Assembly: GCA_047621345.1 (NCBI GenBank) | Contig: JBLHLW010000014.1 | Location: 10,946 to 74,945 of the forward strand | Length of the DNA: 64,000 nt | Direction of reading: 5' to 3' | Source: Actimicrobium sp047621345 | Lineage (GTDB): Bacteria > Pseudomonadota > Gammaproteobacteria > Burkholderiales > Burkholderiaceae_D | Part shown: positions 17,681-27,074 of the stretch, piece after piece | Numbering within the stretch: position 1 is the stretch's first letter | Layout of the letters: each line of letters starts with the position of its first letter | Program-made: the position numbers and the translations under genes | The notes under the pieces: generated by a model | Seen by the model: only the letters and a program-made list of their open reading frames with translations | Database searches by the model: none | What the model was told of the DNA's origin: nothing

Positions 17681-17700
17681 ACATGTACTCCAACACATGT
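17681..17700. promoter_or_regulatory. Paired ACATGT palindromes upstream of acs
   Basis: Two ACATGT hexamers (17681-17686 and 17695-17700), each palindromic, are separated by eight bases in the divergent acs/YqhA region, about 70 bases upstream of acs. This could be a dimeric regulator site. No regulator is identified. Confidence 0.25.
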
Positions 17701-17792
17701 ATTAATGAAAGGATAAAGATCGGTACAGCTTACGCCTGTGTCTGGCGTGTAGAATGCGATTTCCAAAATCTTGCTCTCTGAGCCCAGTTCCC

Positions 17793-18416
17793 ATGTCAAT
17801 GACCGAGACAAAAATCAGCCCGGTGCCAAAGCGCATTAGCGCCATGTCGTCCTTCATCTTTGCCACACGCTGGCTGCAAGTCCCCCTTTACCTCGGCCTG
17901 ATCCTGGCGCAATGCGTCTACGTGTTCCATTTTTGGGTAGAGCTGACTGACCTGATCGGCGCCGCCATGGGCAACGCCAGCTCCCTGCAACACATCCTCG
18001 ATGCAGTTTCCACAACCGGCGCCGTCCGCCCGACCAAGCTCAACGAAGCCACCATCATGCTGGTCGTGCTCGGCTTGATTGATGTAGTGATGATCTCGAA
18101 CCTGCTCATCATGGTGATCGTCGGCGGTTACGAAACCTTCGTCTCGCGGATGAATTTGTCCGACCATCCGGACCAGCCGGAGTGGCTCTCGCATGTCAAT
18201 GCGTCGGTGCTGAAGGTGAAGCTGGCGATGGCCATCATCGGCATCTCGTCGATCCATTTACTCAAGACATTCATTAACGCGGCCAACTACGACAGCAAGA
18301 CGCTGCTGGCGCAAACCGGTATCCACATCGCGTTCCTGCTGTCGGCACTGGCGATCGCGTATTGTGATCGCGTCATGACCGACACCCAGAATATGTCCCG
18401 CAACCAGCCACACTGA
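17793..18416 (+). CDS. YqhA/UPF0114 family inner-membrane protein
   Basis: 207 residues from the ATG at 17793 (MSMTETKISP). It has three or four hydrophobic segments: RWLQVPLYLGLILAQCVYVF, VVLGLIDVVMISNLLIMVIV, LAMAIIGISSIHLL and HIAFLLSALAIAYCD. The order and the SRMNLSDHPDQPEWL loop match the UPF0114/YqhA family, a conserved membrane protein of unknown function. It ends 13 bases before the fumarase start, so the two are probably co-transcribed. Confidence 0.85.
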   Translation: MSMTETKISPVPKRISAMSSFIFATRWLQVPLYLGLILAQCVYVFHFWVELTDLIGAAMGNASSLQHILDAVSTTGAVRPTKLNEATIMLVVLGLIDVVMISNLLIMVIVGGYETFVSRMNLSDHPDQPEWLSHVNASVLKVKLAMAIIGISSIHLLKTFINAANYDSKTLLAQTGIHIAFLLSALAIAYCDRVMTDTQNMSRNQPH

Positions 18417-18429
18417 CCCTCGAGCCCCC

Positions 18430-19971
18430 ATGACCATCATCAAGCAGGAAGACCTGATCGAATCCGTCGCCGCCGCACTCCAATACATCAGCTATTACCA
18501 TCCGGCCGATTACATTGCGCATCTGGCGCGCGCCTATGACAACGAACAAGGTCCGGCCGCCAAGGATGCGATCGCACAGATCCTGACCAACTCGCGCCTG
18601 TGCGCCGAGGGCAAGCGGCCGATCTGTCAGGATACCGGCATCGTCAATGTGTTCCTGAAGATCGGCATGGAAGTGCGCTTTGAAGGATTCGGCAAGGGCT
18701 CGGTCACCGATGCAGTCAATGAAGGGGTGCGTCGCGCCTACAATTTTGCGGACAACAAGCTGCGCGCATCCATCGTGGCCGACCCGCATTTCGAGCGCAA
18801 GAATACTAAAGACAACACGCCTGCCGTGGTCCACATGGAACTGGTGCCGGGTAATACGGTGGATGTCCAGGTGGCGGCCAAGGGCGGCGGCTCGGAGAAC
18901 AAATCCAAGTTCGTGATGCTCAATCCCTCCGATTCGCTGGTCGACTGGGTCATGAAGACGGTGCCGCAAATGGGTGCCGGCTGGTGTCCGCCGGGCATGC
19001 TCGGGATCGGTATTGGCGGCACCGCCGAACGCGCGATGCTGATGGCCAAGCAATCGCTGATGGAAGACATCGACATGTATGAACTGCGTCAGCGCGGCCC
19101 GCAAAACAAGACCGAAGAATTGCGCATCGAACTGTGCGAGAAGATCAATGCGCTCGGCATCGGTGCGCAAGGCCTCGGTGGTTTGACGACCGTGCTGGAT
19201 GTGAAAATCATGATGCAACCCACCCATGCGGCCTCGAAGCCCGTGGCGATGATTCCGAATTGCGCCGCGACGCGCCACGCACATTTTGTGCTCGATGGTT
19301 CTGGCGCGGTCTATCTGGAGCCGCCGCTGCTGTCGAGCTGGCCTGATGTGAACTGGGTGGCTGACACCGAGAAATCACAGCGCGTCGATCTCAATACACT
19401 GACCAAAGAAGAAGTCGCCTCCTGGAAGCCGGGCCAGACCCTGCTCCTGAACGGCAAGATGCTGACTGGTCGCGACGCGGCCCACAAGCGTATTCAGGAC
19501 ATGCTGGCCAAAGGCGAAGCATTGCCGGTGGACTTTACCAATCGCGTAATTTATTACGTTGGCCCGGTTGATCCGGTACGCGATGAAGCAGTCGGTCCGG
19601 CTGGTCCGACGACAGCCACGCGGATGGATAAATTCACCGACATGATGCTGGAACAGACTGGTCTGATTTCGATGGTGGGCAAGGCCGAGCGTGGACCGGA
19701 AGCCATTGAATCGATCCGCAAGCACAAGTCGGCCTATCTGATGGCCGTTGGTGGCGCCGCTTATCTGGTCTCGAAAGCGATCAAGTCGGCGACTGTGGTG
19801 GGCTTCGCCGACCTCGGCATGGAAGCGATTTACGAATTTGACGTGCAGGACATGCCGGTTACGGTAGCCGTCGATTCGAGCGGCATCTCGGTGCACAATA
19901 CCGGACCAAAAGAGTGGCAGGAAAAGATTGCGAAATCGGCGTTGAGCCAAATTCCGGTTGTCGCCATCTGA
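18430..19971 (+). CDS. fumA: Fumarate hydratase class I (iron-sulfur)
   Basis: 513 residues, typical for single-chain class I fumarases. Cysteines expected to ligate the 4Fe-4S cluster occur in RPICQDTGIVNVF, GAGWCPPGMLGIGIGG and MIPNCAATRHAHF. The C-terminal beta domain includes GPTTATRMDKFTDMMLEQTG and the KAERGPEAIESIRKHKSAYL stretch. It hydrates fumarate to malate in the TCA cycle and is oxygen-sensitive. It follows the YqhA-like gene by 13 bases and precedes murI. Confidence 0.95.
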   Translation: MTIIKQEDLIESVAAALQYISYYHPADYIAHLARAYDNEQGPAAKDAIAQILTNSRLCAEGKRPICQDTGIVNVFLKIGMEVRFEGFGKGSVTDAVNEGVRRAYNFADNKLRASIVADPHFERKNTKDNTPAVVHMELVPGNTVDVQVAAKGGGSENKSKFVMLNPSDSLVDWVMKTVPQMGAGWCPPGMLGIGIGGTAERAMLMAKQSLMEDIDMYELRQRGPQNKTEELRIELCEKINALGIGAQGLGGLTTVLDVKIMMQPTHAASKPVAMIPNCAATRHAHFVLDGSGAVYLEPPLLSSWPDVNWVADTEKSQRVDLNTLTKEEVASWKPGQTLLLNGKMLTGRDAAHKRIQDMLAKGEALPVDFTNRVIYYVGPVDPVRDEAVGPAGPTTATRMDKFTDMMLEQTGLISMVGKAERGPEAIESIRKHKSAYLMAVGGAAYLVSKAIKSATVVGFADLGMEAIYEFDVQDMPVTVAVDSSGISVHNTGPKEWQEKIAKSALSQIPVVAI

Positions 19972-20000
19972 TCTTGGCCTCAATGATGAGGATGACGCCG

Positions 20001-20813
20001 ATGGCCGCCGATGCGCCCATCGGCGTTTTTGATTCCGGCATCGGCGGCCTGTCGGTCCTGCGGCATATTCGCACTTGCCTGCCGCAGGAGGCACTGCTGT
20101 ATTTTTCAGACGCGCGCTATGCGCCCTATGGCGGACGCCCGGAACAGCAGATCGAGGAACGGGCCTTGGCCATCGGTGCGCTGCTTGTTGCGCATCCTGT
20201 CAAGGCACTGGTGGTCGCTTGCAATACGGCCACTGCGGCAGCGATTGCCGCATTGCGTCACGCTTATCCGGCGCTGATCGTCGTCGGTGTCGAGCCGGGT
20301 CTCAAGCCGGCTGCTGCGGCATCGATTACCAGAGTGGTCGGCGTACTGGCCACCGAAGCGACACTGGCCAGCGCCCGTTTTGCCCGCCTGCGTGAAACGC
20401 TCTCGCGAGCAACCAGCGTCACTTTTTTATCGATGCCCTGTCCGGGACTGGCGCTGCGCATCGAACAAGACCGGATGCACTTGCCGGACTCGATTGCCCT
20501 GCTACGCAGCTTCGTGCTGCCCTTGCTCGAACAAGGTGCCGACACCTTGGTACTCGGTTGCACCCACTATCCATTCGTTCGAGAACAGATCGAAGTCATC
20601 GTGAGTGAACACACGCAGCGCCACTTGACGATCATCGACACCGGCGCTGCCGTCGCTCGGCAATTACTCAGTCAACTGGAATCACAGCGACTCTTGAGAC
20701 TGCAATCTGCACCTTCGGTCGTGGGATTATCGAGCGCAAGTGCTGCCGATCTGGAGCACGCCTTCGTGCGCTTGCTCGGCATAACAGTGCAGGTCATGCA
20801 GACCGATATTTAA
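20001..20813 (+). CDS. murI: Glutamate racemase
   Basis: 270 residues. The two catalytic cysteines are visible in VVACNTATAAAIAAL and LVLGCTHYPFVREQ, and the N-terminus IGVFDSGIGGLSVLRHI is diagnostic. It makes D-glutamate for peptidoglycan. Several in-frame ATGs occur (19983, 19986, 19992, 20001). I chose 20001 because GAGG at 19988-19991 then has workable spacing and homologues begin just before the FDSGIGG motif. It lies 29 bases after fumarase. Confidence 0.93.
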   Translation: MAADAPIGVFDSGIGGLSVLRHIRTCLPQEALLYFSDARYAPYGGRPEQQIEERALAIGALLVAHPVKALVVACNTATAAAIAALRHAYPALIVVGVEPGLKPAAAASITRVVGVLATEATLASARFARLRETLSRATSVTFLSMPCPGLALRIEQDRMHLPDSIALLRSFVLPLLEQGADTLVLGCTHYPFVREQIEVIVSEHTQRHLTIIDTGAAVARQLLSQLESQRLLRLQSAPSVVGLSSASAADLEHAFVRLLGITVQVMQTDI

Positions 20814-20839
20814 TACAGCGCATTAGCGGCGAATAGACA

Positions 20840-20868
20840 TTGCAAGCATGCCGACATGTTTGTATAAT
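20840..20868 (+). promoter_or_regulatory. Sigma-70 promoter of tRNA-His
   Basis: TTGCAA (20840-20845) and TATAAT (20863-20868) are separated by 17 bases, ending about 45 bases before the tRNA. This is a near-consensus housekeeping promoter. Confidence 0.75.
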
Positions 20869-20912
20869 TCGCCCTCTTCCTCGTCGCTCTAGCAGAGGAA
20901 GTCTTCATCAGT

Positions 20913-20989
20913 GGCGGCTGTAGCTCAGTTGGTAGAGTCCCAGATTGTGATTCTGGTTGTCGCGGGTTCGAGCCCCGTCGGTCGCCCCA
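20913..20989 (+). tRNA. tRNA-His (anticodon GTG)
   Basis: The sequence begins with the extra G(-1) at 20913, then acceptor GCGGCTG pairing with CGGTCGC. The D-arm is GCTCAGTTGGTAGAG, the anticodon GTG is at 20947-20949, the T-loop is GGTTCGAGCCC, C73 pairs with G(-1), and CCA is encoded at 20987-20989. Confidence 0.96.
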
Positions 20990-21102
20990 CTGACCTTTCC
21001 TGTATTCCTTCGTTTTTCAGCAGTCCATTCCAAATTCACGATGCGTCTTCCGTCAAGACAAGCTGAGCACAGTTTGAATTCTGTCTGCATGTCCTCCGGA
21101 AA

Positions 21103-21456
21103 TCAGCGTACTCCTTTCAAATACGCGCGCTTGGGTGGAGCTGGATCAGACTTTGCCGCCGAGGCCGGCGACGTCACCGGATCAATCACCGCCCCGAAAG
21201 CCAGTGCCCGTGCCGGATACGTTGCGACAAACCGCAGGCGCAACTGCATCAATTCGAGCGCACCGCGCGCGACGGCGTCATCATCAGACAATAACGCTTG
21301 CTTGATGACGACATCAGCATATGCCCATTGCTGCGCGAATTTCAGGACATCGAAATCGGCCCCTTTCGCCTTTTTGTTGGCCTTCCACAAATGCACGGCC
21401 AACCTGACCTGATCCGTTTCGAAATAGTCGAGATTAGCTGGGGTAAGATCACTCAT
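21103..21456 (-). CDS. Conserved hypothetical protein, 117 aa
   Basis: 117 residues, soluble, helical N-terminal two-thirds (FETDQVRLAVHLWKANKKAK, LKFAQQWAYADVVIKQAL, GALELMQLRLRFVATYPA) and a Pro/Ala/Lys-rich tail ending KRAYLKGVR. AAGGA lies upstream of the ATG, and codon use resembles the neighbours, which supports a real gene. I do not recognise the family. It lies 34 bases downstream of the end of amt... in reverse order it is the gene after amt on the same strand, and may be co-transcribed with it. Confidence 0.6.
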   Translation of the reverse strand: MSDLTPANLDYFETDQVRLAVHLWKANKKAKGADFDVLKFAQQWAYADVVIKQALLSDDDAVARGALELMQLRLRFVATYPARALAFGAVIDPVTSPASAAKSDPAPPKRAYLKGVR

Positions 21457-21490
21457 GATGTCCTTCTTGAATGCGTGCCCATCGCAAAAA

Positions 21491-22804
21491 TCACGCTACC
21501 GTTTCGCCATGCTCTTCGGTATCGAGGCCCTCGAGTTCGGTCTGGCTACCAACCCGCAACCCAATGAGCGCATACACCACCATCAGGATCAAAGCAGTCA
21601 TTACGCCGGCATACAACGCGGCGACACCGACCCCGAAAGCCTGATTCGCCAGTGTTGTCGACACGCCGCCAATTGCCTTGTCGGCAAACACTCCGGTGAG
21701 CAGTGAGCCGGTAATGCCGCCAATGGCGTGGATGCCGAATACATCAAGCGTGTCGTCATAACCAAGCCATCCTTTCAACAAGGTGGAGCCCAGATAGCAA
21801 GCCATACCCGCCACGACCCCAATGGCTAGCCCAGCAGAAACACCCACGAAGCCTGATGCTGGCGTAATCGCTACCAGTCCGGCAACGGCCCCAGATACAA
21901 GTCCCAGTACCGAAGGCTTGCCACGCCGCCTCCATTCGGCAGCCATCCAGCCGAGTGCACCGGTTGCTGCGGCCAGTTGCGTGACCAGCATTGCCATTCC
22001 GGCACGGCCGTCTGCCGCCAGTGCCGAGCCCGCATTGAAACCGAACCAGCCTACCCAGAGCAAGCCTGCGCCGACCAGGGTCAGCACCAAATTATGTGGC
22101 GGCATCGGTTCATCACCATACCCATTGCGGGGGCCCACGATGATCGCAGCGACCAGACCGGAGATGCCGGCACTGACATGCACCACGGTGCCCCCGGCAA
22201 AATCGAGCACACCGTTCACGGCCAGCCAGCCACCCGACTCCCAGACCCAATGGGCGATCGGCACGTACACCAACAACGACCAGGCAGCGATGAACAGAAT
22301 GAGGGAAGAGAATTTCATGCGTTCGGCAAACGCGCCCGTAATAAGTGCCGGCGTGATGATCGCGAAGGTCATCTGGAACATCACAAAGACACTTTCGGGG
22401 ATGGTTGTCGCTAGCGGGCTGACCGAGATTTTTCCGGCTTCTTTCAGAAATACCATCCCGTCAAGCATCACGCGATCGAGCCCACCGAGGTACATCGAGC
22501 CAGGCGTCAAGGCCAGGCTGTAGCCGATGACTACCCACAACACGCTGACGATGGCCACCGTAACGATGGTGTGCGCCATCGTGCCCAGGACGTTTTTTTT
22601 ACGTACCATGCCAGCATAAAATAACGCCAGTCCAGGAAGCGTCATCAGCAGGATAAGTGCTGTCGACATCAGCATCCAGGCGGTATCGCCGCTGTTGAGG
22701 CTGGCGACATCGACCAACGTCGAAGCAGCCTGAGCGGTCTCCGATCCGAGACCCGCTACCAGCAGACCAATTGAGCGCAACAAGAACAAGAAACGACGTG
22801 CCAT
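21491..22804 (-). CDS. amt: Ammonium transporter (Amt/Mep family)
   Basis: 437 residues with an N-terminal signal-like segment and about eleven membrane helices. Family marks: DTAWMLMSTALILLMTLPGLALF, MFQMTFAIITPALITGAFAER, the LDFAGGTVVHVSAG motif with the conserved Asp and first pore His, and DVFGIHAIGGITG with the second pore His. It conducts ammonium or ammonia across the inner membrane. GAGGAG precedes the ATG. No glnK is adjacent, which is unusual for betaproteobacterial amtB loci, so the PII partner must be elsewhere. Confidence 0.93.
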   Translation of the reverse strand: MARRFLFLLRSIGLLVAGLGSETAQAASTLVDVASLNSGDTAWMLMSTALILLMTLPGLALFYAGMVRKKNVLGTMAHTIVTVAIVSVLWVVIGYSLALTPGSMYLGGLDRVMLDGMVFLKEAGKISVSPLATTIPESVFVMFQMTFAIITPALITGAFAERMKFSSLILFIAAWSLLVYVPIAHWVWESGGWLAVNGVLDFAGGTVVHVSAGISGLVAAIIVGPRNGYGDEPMPPHNLVLTLVGAGLLWVGWFGFNAGSALAADGRAGMAMLVTQLAAATGALGWMAAEWRRRGKPSVLGLVSGAVAGLVAITPASGFVGVSAGLAIGVVAGMACYLGSTLLKGWLGYDDTLDVFGIHAIGGITGSLLTGVFADKAIGGVSTTLANQAFGVGVAALYAGVMTALILMVVYALIGLRVGSQTELEGLDTEEHGETVA

Positions 22805-23023
22805 GGATGCTCCTCAAGGAGGATGGAATGCGCTCCACCGACACGGCATCGAGTGGAAGCGCGCTGACCAATATTTCTAAAATACATGAAATAAAGTATG
22901 CAACACCACCACGATTTATCAAACTTATTAGTAATTTCTTAATCGAAACTATTGGTTTTGTGGGAATTTGACAGCATGCCGGGCGGCGTAAATTAACGGC
23001 CCGGGCTGTCAGGGGAAAATCTA

Positions 23024-23914
23024 CTAGCGGCGATTCACGAGGATGATGCCAGCAAGCACTAAAAGCGCGCCAACAGAAAACCGTGCGCCAACTGACTCAT
23101 GCAGAATCAGTACGCCGAACGCGACACCAAACAAGGGAGTCAGGAAAGAAAATACCGAGACGCGTGAGGCGAGGTAATTGCGCAGTATCCAGAACCACGC
23201 CAGGTAACTGGCAAACGTCACCACAACGGTCTGAAACAGCAGGTTTGCCCAAGTCAGCCCGGTCATCGAAACCCGTCCCATTTGCCCCATCGCACCGGCC
23301 AGCGGCAGCAATAGCAGCGCCGAGACACCGAGCTGGTACAACAAGGTCCGTGTCGGTGCCGCCTCGGACAAACTGGAACGGCGAATCAGAATCGTCGTGG
23401 CCGCCCACATGATCGCACCGAGGATGCCGAGCGCATCACCGAACAGCGTGTCCGTCGAAGCACGGCCATCGAAGCCGCTGGAAAACGCCAGCGCAATGCC
23501 AAGGAATGCCAGCAGGATGCCGCTCCACTGAGCCCGTCGCAGCCGCTCGCCCGGCACCAGCCAGTGCAGCCCGAGCACCGTGAAGATCGGCGCGGTGTAA
23601 AGGAACACGACGACGTGCGAGGCCGTCGTCAGCGTCAGTGCCAGCGCAATGCAGGCAAATTCGGAAGCAAACAGCACCCCGGCGCCCAGTCCCGGCCAGA
23701 AAGTCCCATCGCGCAGGGAGAACGACGCGCCGCGCCACAGCATCAGCCCACCCACCAGCATGGCCGCCAGCAGTGAGCGCACGCCGATCTGCAGCACGGT
23801 GCCCATGCTCGGCGCGGCCAGCTTGATCGCGACTTGCTGGAGTCCCCAGCAAACGCAGAGCAAGAGCATCAAGCAAGTACCGAGTCCATCAAGGGATTTC
23901 CGGCTGACGCTCAT
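23024..23914 (-). CDS. EamA/DMT family membrane transporter
   Basis: 296 residues from the ATG at 23914 (MSVSRKSLDGL). It has about ten hydrophobic segments arranged as two EamA repeats: first repeat GTCLMLLLCVCWGLQQVAIK onward, second repeat beginning TLFGDALGILGAIMWAATTI and ending in the FLTPLFGVAFGVLILHE motif typical of the second half. It is a probable metabolite exporter of unknown substrate. An open frame extends upstream of this start but overlaps the antiporter gene in another frame and looks non-coding. Confidence 0.85.
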   Translation of the reverse strand: MSVSRKSLDGLGTCLMLLLCVCWGLQQVAIKLAAPSMGTVLQIGVRSLLAAMLVGGLMLWRGASFSLRDGTFWPGLGAGVLFASEFACIALALTLTTASHVVVFLYTAPIFTVLGLHWLVPGERLRRAQWSGILLAFLGIALAFSSGFDGRASTDTLFGDALGILGAIMWAATTILIRRSSLSEAAPTRTLLYQLGVSALLLLPLAGAMGQMGRVSMTGLTWANLLFQTVVVTFASYLAWFWILRNYLASRVSVFSFLTPLFGVAFGVLILHESVGARFSVGALLVLAGIILVNRR

Positions 23915-24009
23915 GCGCCTGCCAGGCAGTGAACCAGTTGATGCGAACAAGCCGGCAGCAACCGGGTAATGACAACACGACACATAGCGACTTTCGAGGG
24001 ACCAGCCAT

Positions 24010-25242
24010 TCAAACCCGGCGACGGCGTCGCCGATACCACTGCATCAGCGGCGTCGAGGTCATTCCGTGCGCCATGATGGAGACCGCCAGCACGGTCAGC
24101 ACCAGCGGCACGAACCGTTCGCTGAGCAGACTGCTGCCCAGCGGCACCGAGGCCACGTATTGCAATGCGAACATCAAATAGTACAGCGAGCCGATACCGC
24201 GAATTCCAAACCAGCTGATCAGCAGCCTTTGAGAGCGTGTCACGGTCGCCCCCACCATGGCCAGATTGACCGCGACAGGACGAATCAGAACGAGCAGCAG
24301 CAGTGCGACCAGCAACCCTTCCTGTGACAAGCCGTAGCCAGACAACAGGATGCCAAGCAACAGCACGACGACACATTCGGCCAGCCGCTCGAGCTGCTGG
24401 TTAAAGCCGAGTACCGTTTCGGTCATGCTCGCTGCATCGGCCGCGTCGGTCTCGTTGCTGCTGGCCTTGTGCTCGATGCGCCGCATCGCCACACCGGTGG
24501 CAAAGACAGCGACGAACCCGATACCGTGGATCAGTTCCGCAAGACCGAACGACAAGGCAATCAAACCCAGCGTCAAAAATTCTTCCATGCCCATTGCCAG
24601 CCGATGACGCTGCCGCAGATACAGCACCAGCCGTCCGACCCGACGACCAACCAGCCAGCCGCACAACAAGCCGGCCACGATGCCCCACAGGACCATCCCG
24701 ACTGCGGCGATGCCACTGCCCGTGAAATGTGCCGCCATCGGCACTCCCATCAGGCCCAGTCCGATCATCACGAACGGGAACGTGGTGCCGTCATTCATGC
24801 CCCCCTCGCCGGACAAGCTGAAGCGCAGCCGGTCATAGTCAGCCGGGTCCTGCACCTGAACGTCGGACGCCAATACCGGATCAGTCGGGGCAATGATCGC
24901 CGCGAGCAGGACGGCCGGTCCAACAGGCAGTCCGAGCAAAAAGAAACCGACGGCAGTCAGTAATCCGATCGTCAACAGCATCGTCAGCGTGCCCAGCCGC
25001 ACCGGCAACCACCAGCGCGCATCGTTAAGCGGCAGACGCAACTTGAGGCCCACCGTAAAGAGCGAAATCAGCAAGGCGATTTCGGTCACCAGTGTGAGCG
25101 TACCCGCATGTCGGACCGGATCCAGATCGAGCAGCCCGACACCGCCCGGACCAAGCGCATAGCCGACAGGCAAGTACAGCATTGCCGGACTAAACGGCAG
25201 CTTATGCAGCCGCGATTCCAACATTGCCATGACGATCAGCAA
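24010..25242 (-). CDS. Cation:proton antiporter (CPA1, NhaP-like)
   Basis: At least 410 residues with 11-12 membrane helices. The transport-core stretch AAIIAPTDPVLASDVQVQDP and the following SGEGGMNDGTTFPFVMIGLG (ND motif) mark a CPA1 Na+ or K+/H+ exchanger. The start is uncertain: TTG at 25242 or ATG at 25230 cut into the first helix. The frame continues upstream as NNSTPWYLIVGS, which completes a helix, back to a stop just before GAGG. The only codon suitably spaced from that GAGG is ATC at 25281. CTG at 25257 is another option. Confidence 0.85.
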   Translation of the reverse strand: MLIVMAMLESRLHKLPFSPAMLYLPVGYALGPGGVGLLDLDPVRHAGTLTLVTEIALLISLFTVGLKLRLPLNDARWWLPVRLGTLTMLLTIGLLTAVGFFLLGLPVGPAVLLAAIIAPTDPVLASDVQVQDPADYDRLRFSLSGEGGMNDGTTFPFVMIGLGLMGVPMAAHFTGSGIAAVGMVLWGIVAGLLCGWLVGRRVGRLVLYLRQRHRLAMGMEEFLTLGLIALSFGLAELIHGIGFVAVFATGVAMRRIEHKASSNETDAADAASMTETVLGFNQQLERLAECVVVLLLGILLSGYGLSQEGLLVALLLLVLIRPVAVNLAMVGATVTRSQRLLISWFGIRGIGSLYYLMFALQYVASVPLGSSLLSERFVPLVLTVLAVSIMAHGMTSTPLMQWYRRRRRRV

Positions 25243-25296
25243 CGAGCCGACGATCAGGTACCACGGGGTCGAATTATTGATAGAAACCTCGCTTCA

Positions 25297-25890
25297 TTAG
25301 TACGGCAGCACCGGGCTGACATCGGCAAGGCGCTGCGCCTTCTCACGCGACCAGTCATCCAGTCGCGCATGAATACCCTCCTGCTCCTGCTGCATCTGCT
25401 GCGAATCGGCCAGCTGCGCGCACAGTTCGAGCCGAATCCCATTCGGATCAAAGAAATAAATCGAGCGAAAAATACGGTGATCAGTGACACCGAGCACCTC
25501 GACGCCGTGACCCTCGATGCGCGTCTTCATTACCTCGAGCTCGGCAACGCTATCGACCCGCATCGCGATATGGTTGACCCAGGCCGGCGTGTTGGCCGAG
25601 GGCGCTGCCACCTGGTTATCGCCAAGATCAAAGAAGGCCAGACAGGAGCCATCCGTCATGCGGAAAAAAATATGCACGTACGGGCAATACTCGCCGGTCG
25701 ACGGCACGGTGTCGGCACGGATGTAATGAAACAGAGGTAGGCCCAGCATGTCTTCGTAAAAATGACGCGTTTCTTCGGCATCGCGGCAGCGGTAGGCAAA
25801 ATGATGCAGTCCATGAATGGCAATTGCGGCAGGTAGGGCGGCTTGCTGACCGGTGGGCGTGCTCGCTAGCGGATGGGTGGGCGAATGCAT
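25297..25890 (-). CDS. VOC family protein (glyoxalase/extradiol dioxygenase-like)
   Basis: 197 residues from the ATG at 25890, chosen because AGGAGA stands just before it; an ATG at 25911 overlaps the stop of the upstream gene as TGATG but has no better site. The fold begins IHGLHHFAYRCRDAEETRHFYEDMLG, with metal-ligand candidates His (GLHHFA), His (VNHIAMRV) and Glu (GIRLELCA). It is paired with a fumarylacetoacetate hydrolase-family gene, so the two probably act in degradation of an aromatic or related ring compound. Confidence 0.85.
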   Translation of the reverse strand: MHSPTHPLASTPTGQQAALPAAIAIHGLHHFAYRCRDAEETRHFYEDMLGLPLFHYIRADTVPSTGEYCPYVHIFFRMTDGSCLAFFDLGDNQVAAPSANTPAWVNHIAMRVDSVAELEVMKTRIEGHGVEVLGVTDHRIFRSIYFFDPNGIRLELCAQLADSQQMQQEQEGIHARLDDWSREKAQRLADVSPVLPY

Positions 25891-25910
25891 GTTCTCTCCT
25901 TGTCGTGACA

Positions 25911-26921
25911 TCAGGTGTGGCGACCGCGTCTGATGACGGGCGCCGCCTGTTTGAGCTGCTGGTTGATGGCGCCGAAAATCGATTTGCCGGCGGCGTCTAG
26001 CATCTCGATTTTAATCCTGTCACCGAATTGCATGAACGGTGTCGTGGCGACACCGGTAGCGATCATTTCGAGGCAGCGTTTTTCGGCGATACAGGTATAG
26101 CCCTTGCGGGCATCCTTGTTCGACACGGTACCCGAGCCGATGATGCTACCGGCCCGCACGTTGCGCGTCAGCGCCAAATGTTCGACCAGTCGGGCGAAGC
26201 TAAACACCATATCGATGCCGGCATGGGGCTGCCCGACCAGCGCGTCATTCCAGATCGCCCGCAAGGGCAAGTGCACCTTGCTGTCTTTCCAAGCGCTGCC
26301 CAGTTCATCGGGCGTCACTGCCACCGGAGAAAATGCCGACGCCGGTTTCGACTGCACAAACCCGAACCCCTTGGCCAGTTCGGCCGGGATCAGATTGCGT
26401 AACGAGACATCATTGACCAGCATCAGCAAGCGGATCTGCTGGCCGGACTGTTCGGCATCGCTACCCATTGGCACATCACCGGTGATGACCGCCACCTCGC
26501 CTTCGAAATCAATGCCCCACTCTTCCGAGCCGAGCAGGATGTCGTCGGTCGGCCCGATGAAATCATCCGAGCCGCCCTGGTACATCAGCGGCTCGTGCCA
26601 GAACGACTCGGGCATGTCGGCATTGCGTGCCTTGCGCACCAGTTCGACATGATTGACGTAGGCTGATCCGTCGGCCCACTGGAAAGCGCGTGGCAGCGGC
26701 GCCATGCACTGAGCGGGATCGAAGCCGAACGAACGGCTGGCACGATCGGCATTGAGGTCGGCGTACAAGTTGTCGAGTTGCGGCGCGATGAAGCTCCAGT
26801 CGTCGAGCGCACGCTGCAGCGTCGGCGCGATGGCGTCGGCCAGGACGACGGTTTTCAGGTCACGGGCAACAACGGCAAGCTGGCCGTCGCGGGTACCGTC
26901 TTTGAGGGTGGCTAGCTTCAT
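25911..26921 (-). CDS. Fumarylacetoacetate hydrolase family protein
   Basis: 336 residues. The N-terminal domain starts MKLATLKDGTRDGQLAVVA. The C-terminal FAH domain has the metal-binding acidic cluster EEWGIDFEGEVAVITGDVP, the MLVNDVSLRNLIPAE segment and GSIIGSGTVSNKDARKGYTC. It cleaves a C-C bond in fumarylacetoacetate or a related diketo acid. It may be true FAH (tyrosine/homogentisate route) or a relative; no homogentisate dioxygenase is in the window. It is coupled to the VOC gene downstream. Confidence 0.88.
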   Translation of the reverse strand: MKLATLKDGTRDGQLAVVARDLKTVVLADAIAPTLQRALDDWSFIAPQLDNLYADLNADRASRSFGFDPAQCMAPLPRAFQWADGSAYVNHVELVRKARNADMPESFWHEPLMYQGGSDDFIGPTDDILLGSEEWGIDFEGEVAVITGDVPMGSDAEQSGQQIRLLMLVNDVSLRNLIPAELAKGFGFVQSKPASAFSPVAVTPDELGSAWKDSKVHLPLRAIWNDALVGQPHAGIDMVFSFARLVEHLALTRNVRAGSIIGSGTVSNKDARKGYTCIAEKRCLEMIATGVATTPFMQFGDRIKIEMLDAAGKSIFGAINQQLKQAAPVIRRGRHT

Positions 26922-26995
26922 GACCGCTTTGATTAAATGGGGAGGCGTCGAATGTACCGCAGAAGTGACTGGTAGCGACAGAAAGGTGCCGTAAT

Positions 26996-27023
26996 GGAAC
27001 TAGCGCTGGCTTGGCGACACTGA
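26996..27023 (+). promoter_or_regulatory. hrp box-like promoter of the phosphatase-like gene
   Basis: GGAACT (26996-27001), 15 bases, then ACACTGA (27017-27023). This differs from the HrpL consensus GGAACC-N15/16-CCACNNA at one base in each half. It lies 51 bases before the ATG at 27075. The same spacing is seen at 13064-13091 and 30436-30463. Confidence 0.55.
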
Positions 27024-27074
27024 CAGGGGACTTCGATGCCATTGTGGTGTCGGGCACTATCTCCGATCCTTATC

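Noticed and set aside
23915..24376. N-terminal extension of the EamA transporter frame
   Set aside because: This part is antisense-free but lies in another frame of the antiporter gene on the same strand and shows no EamA features.
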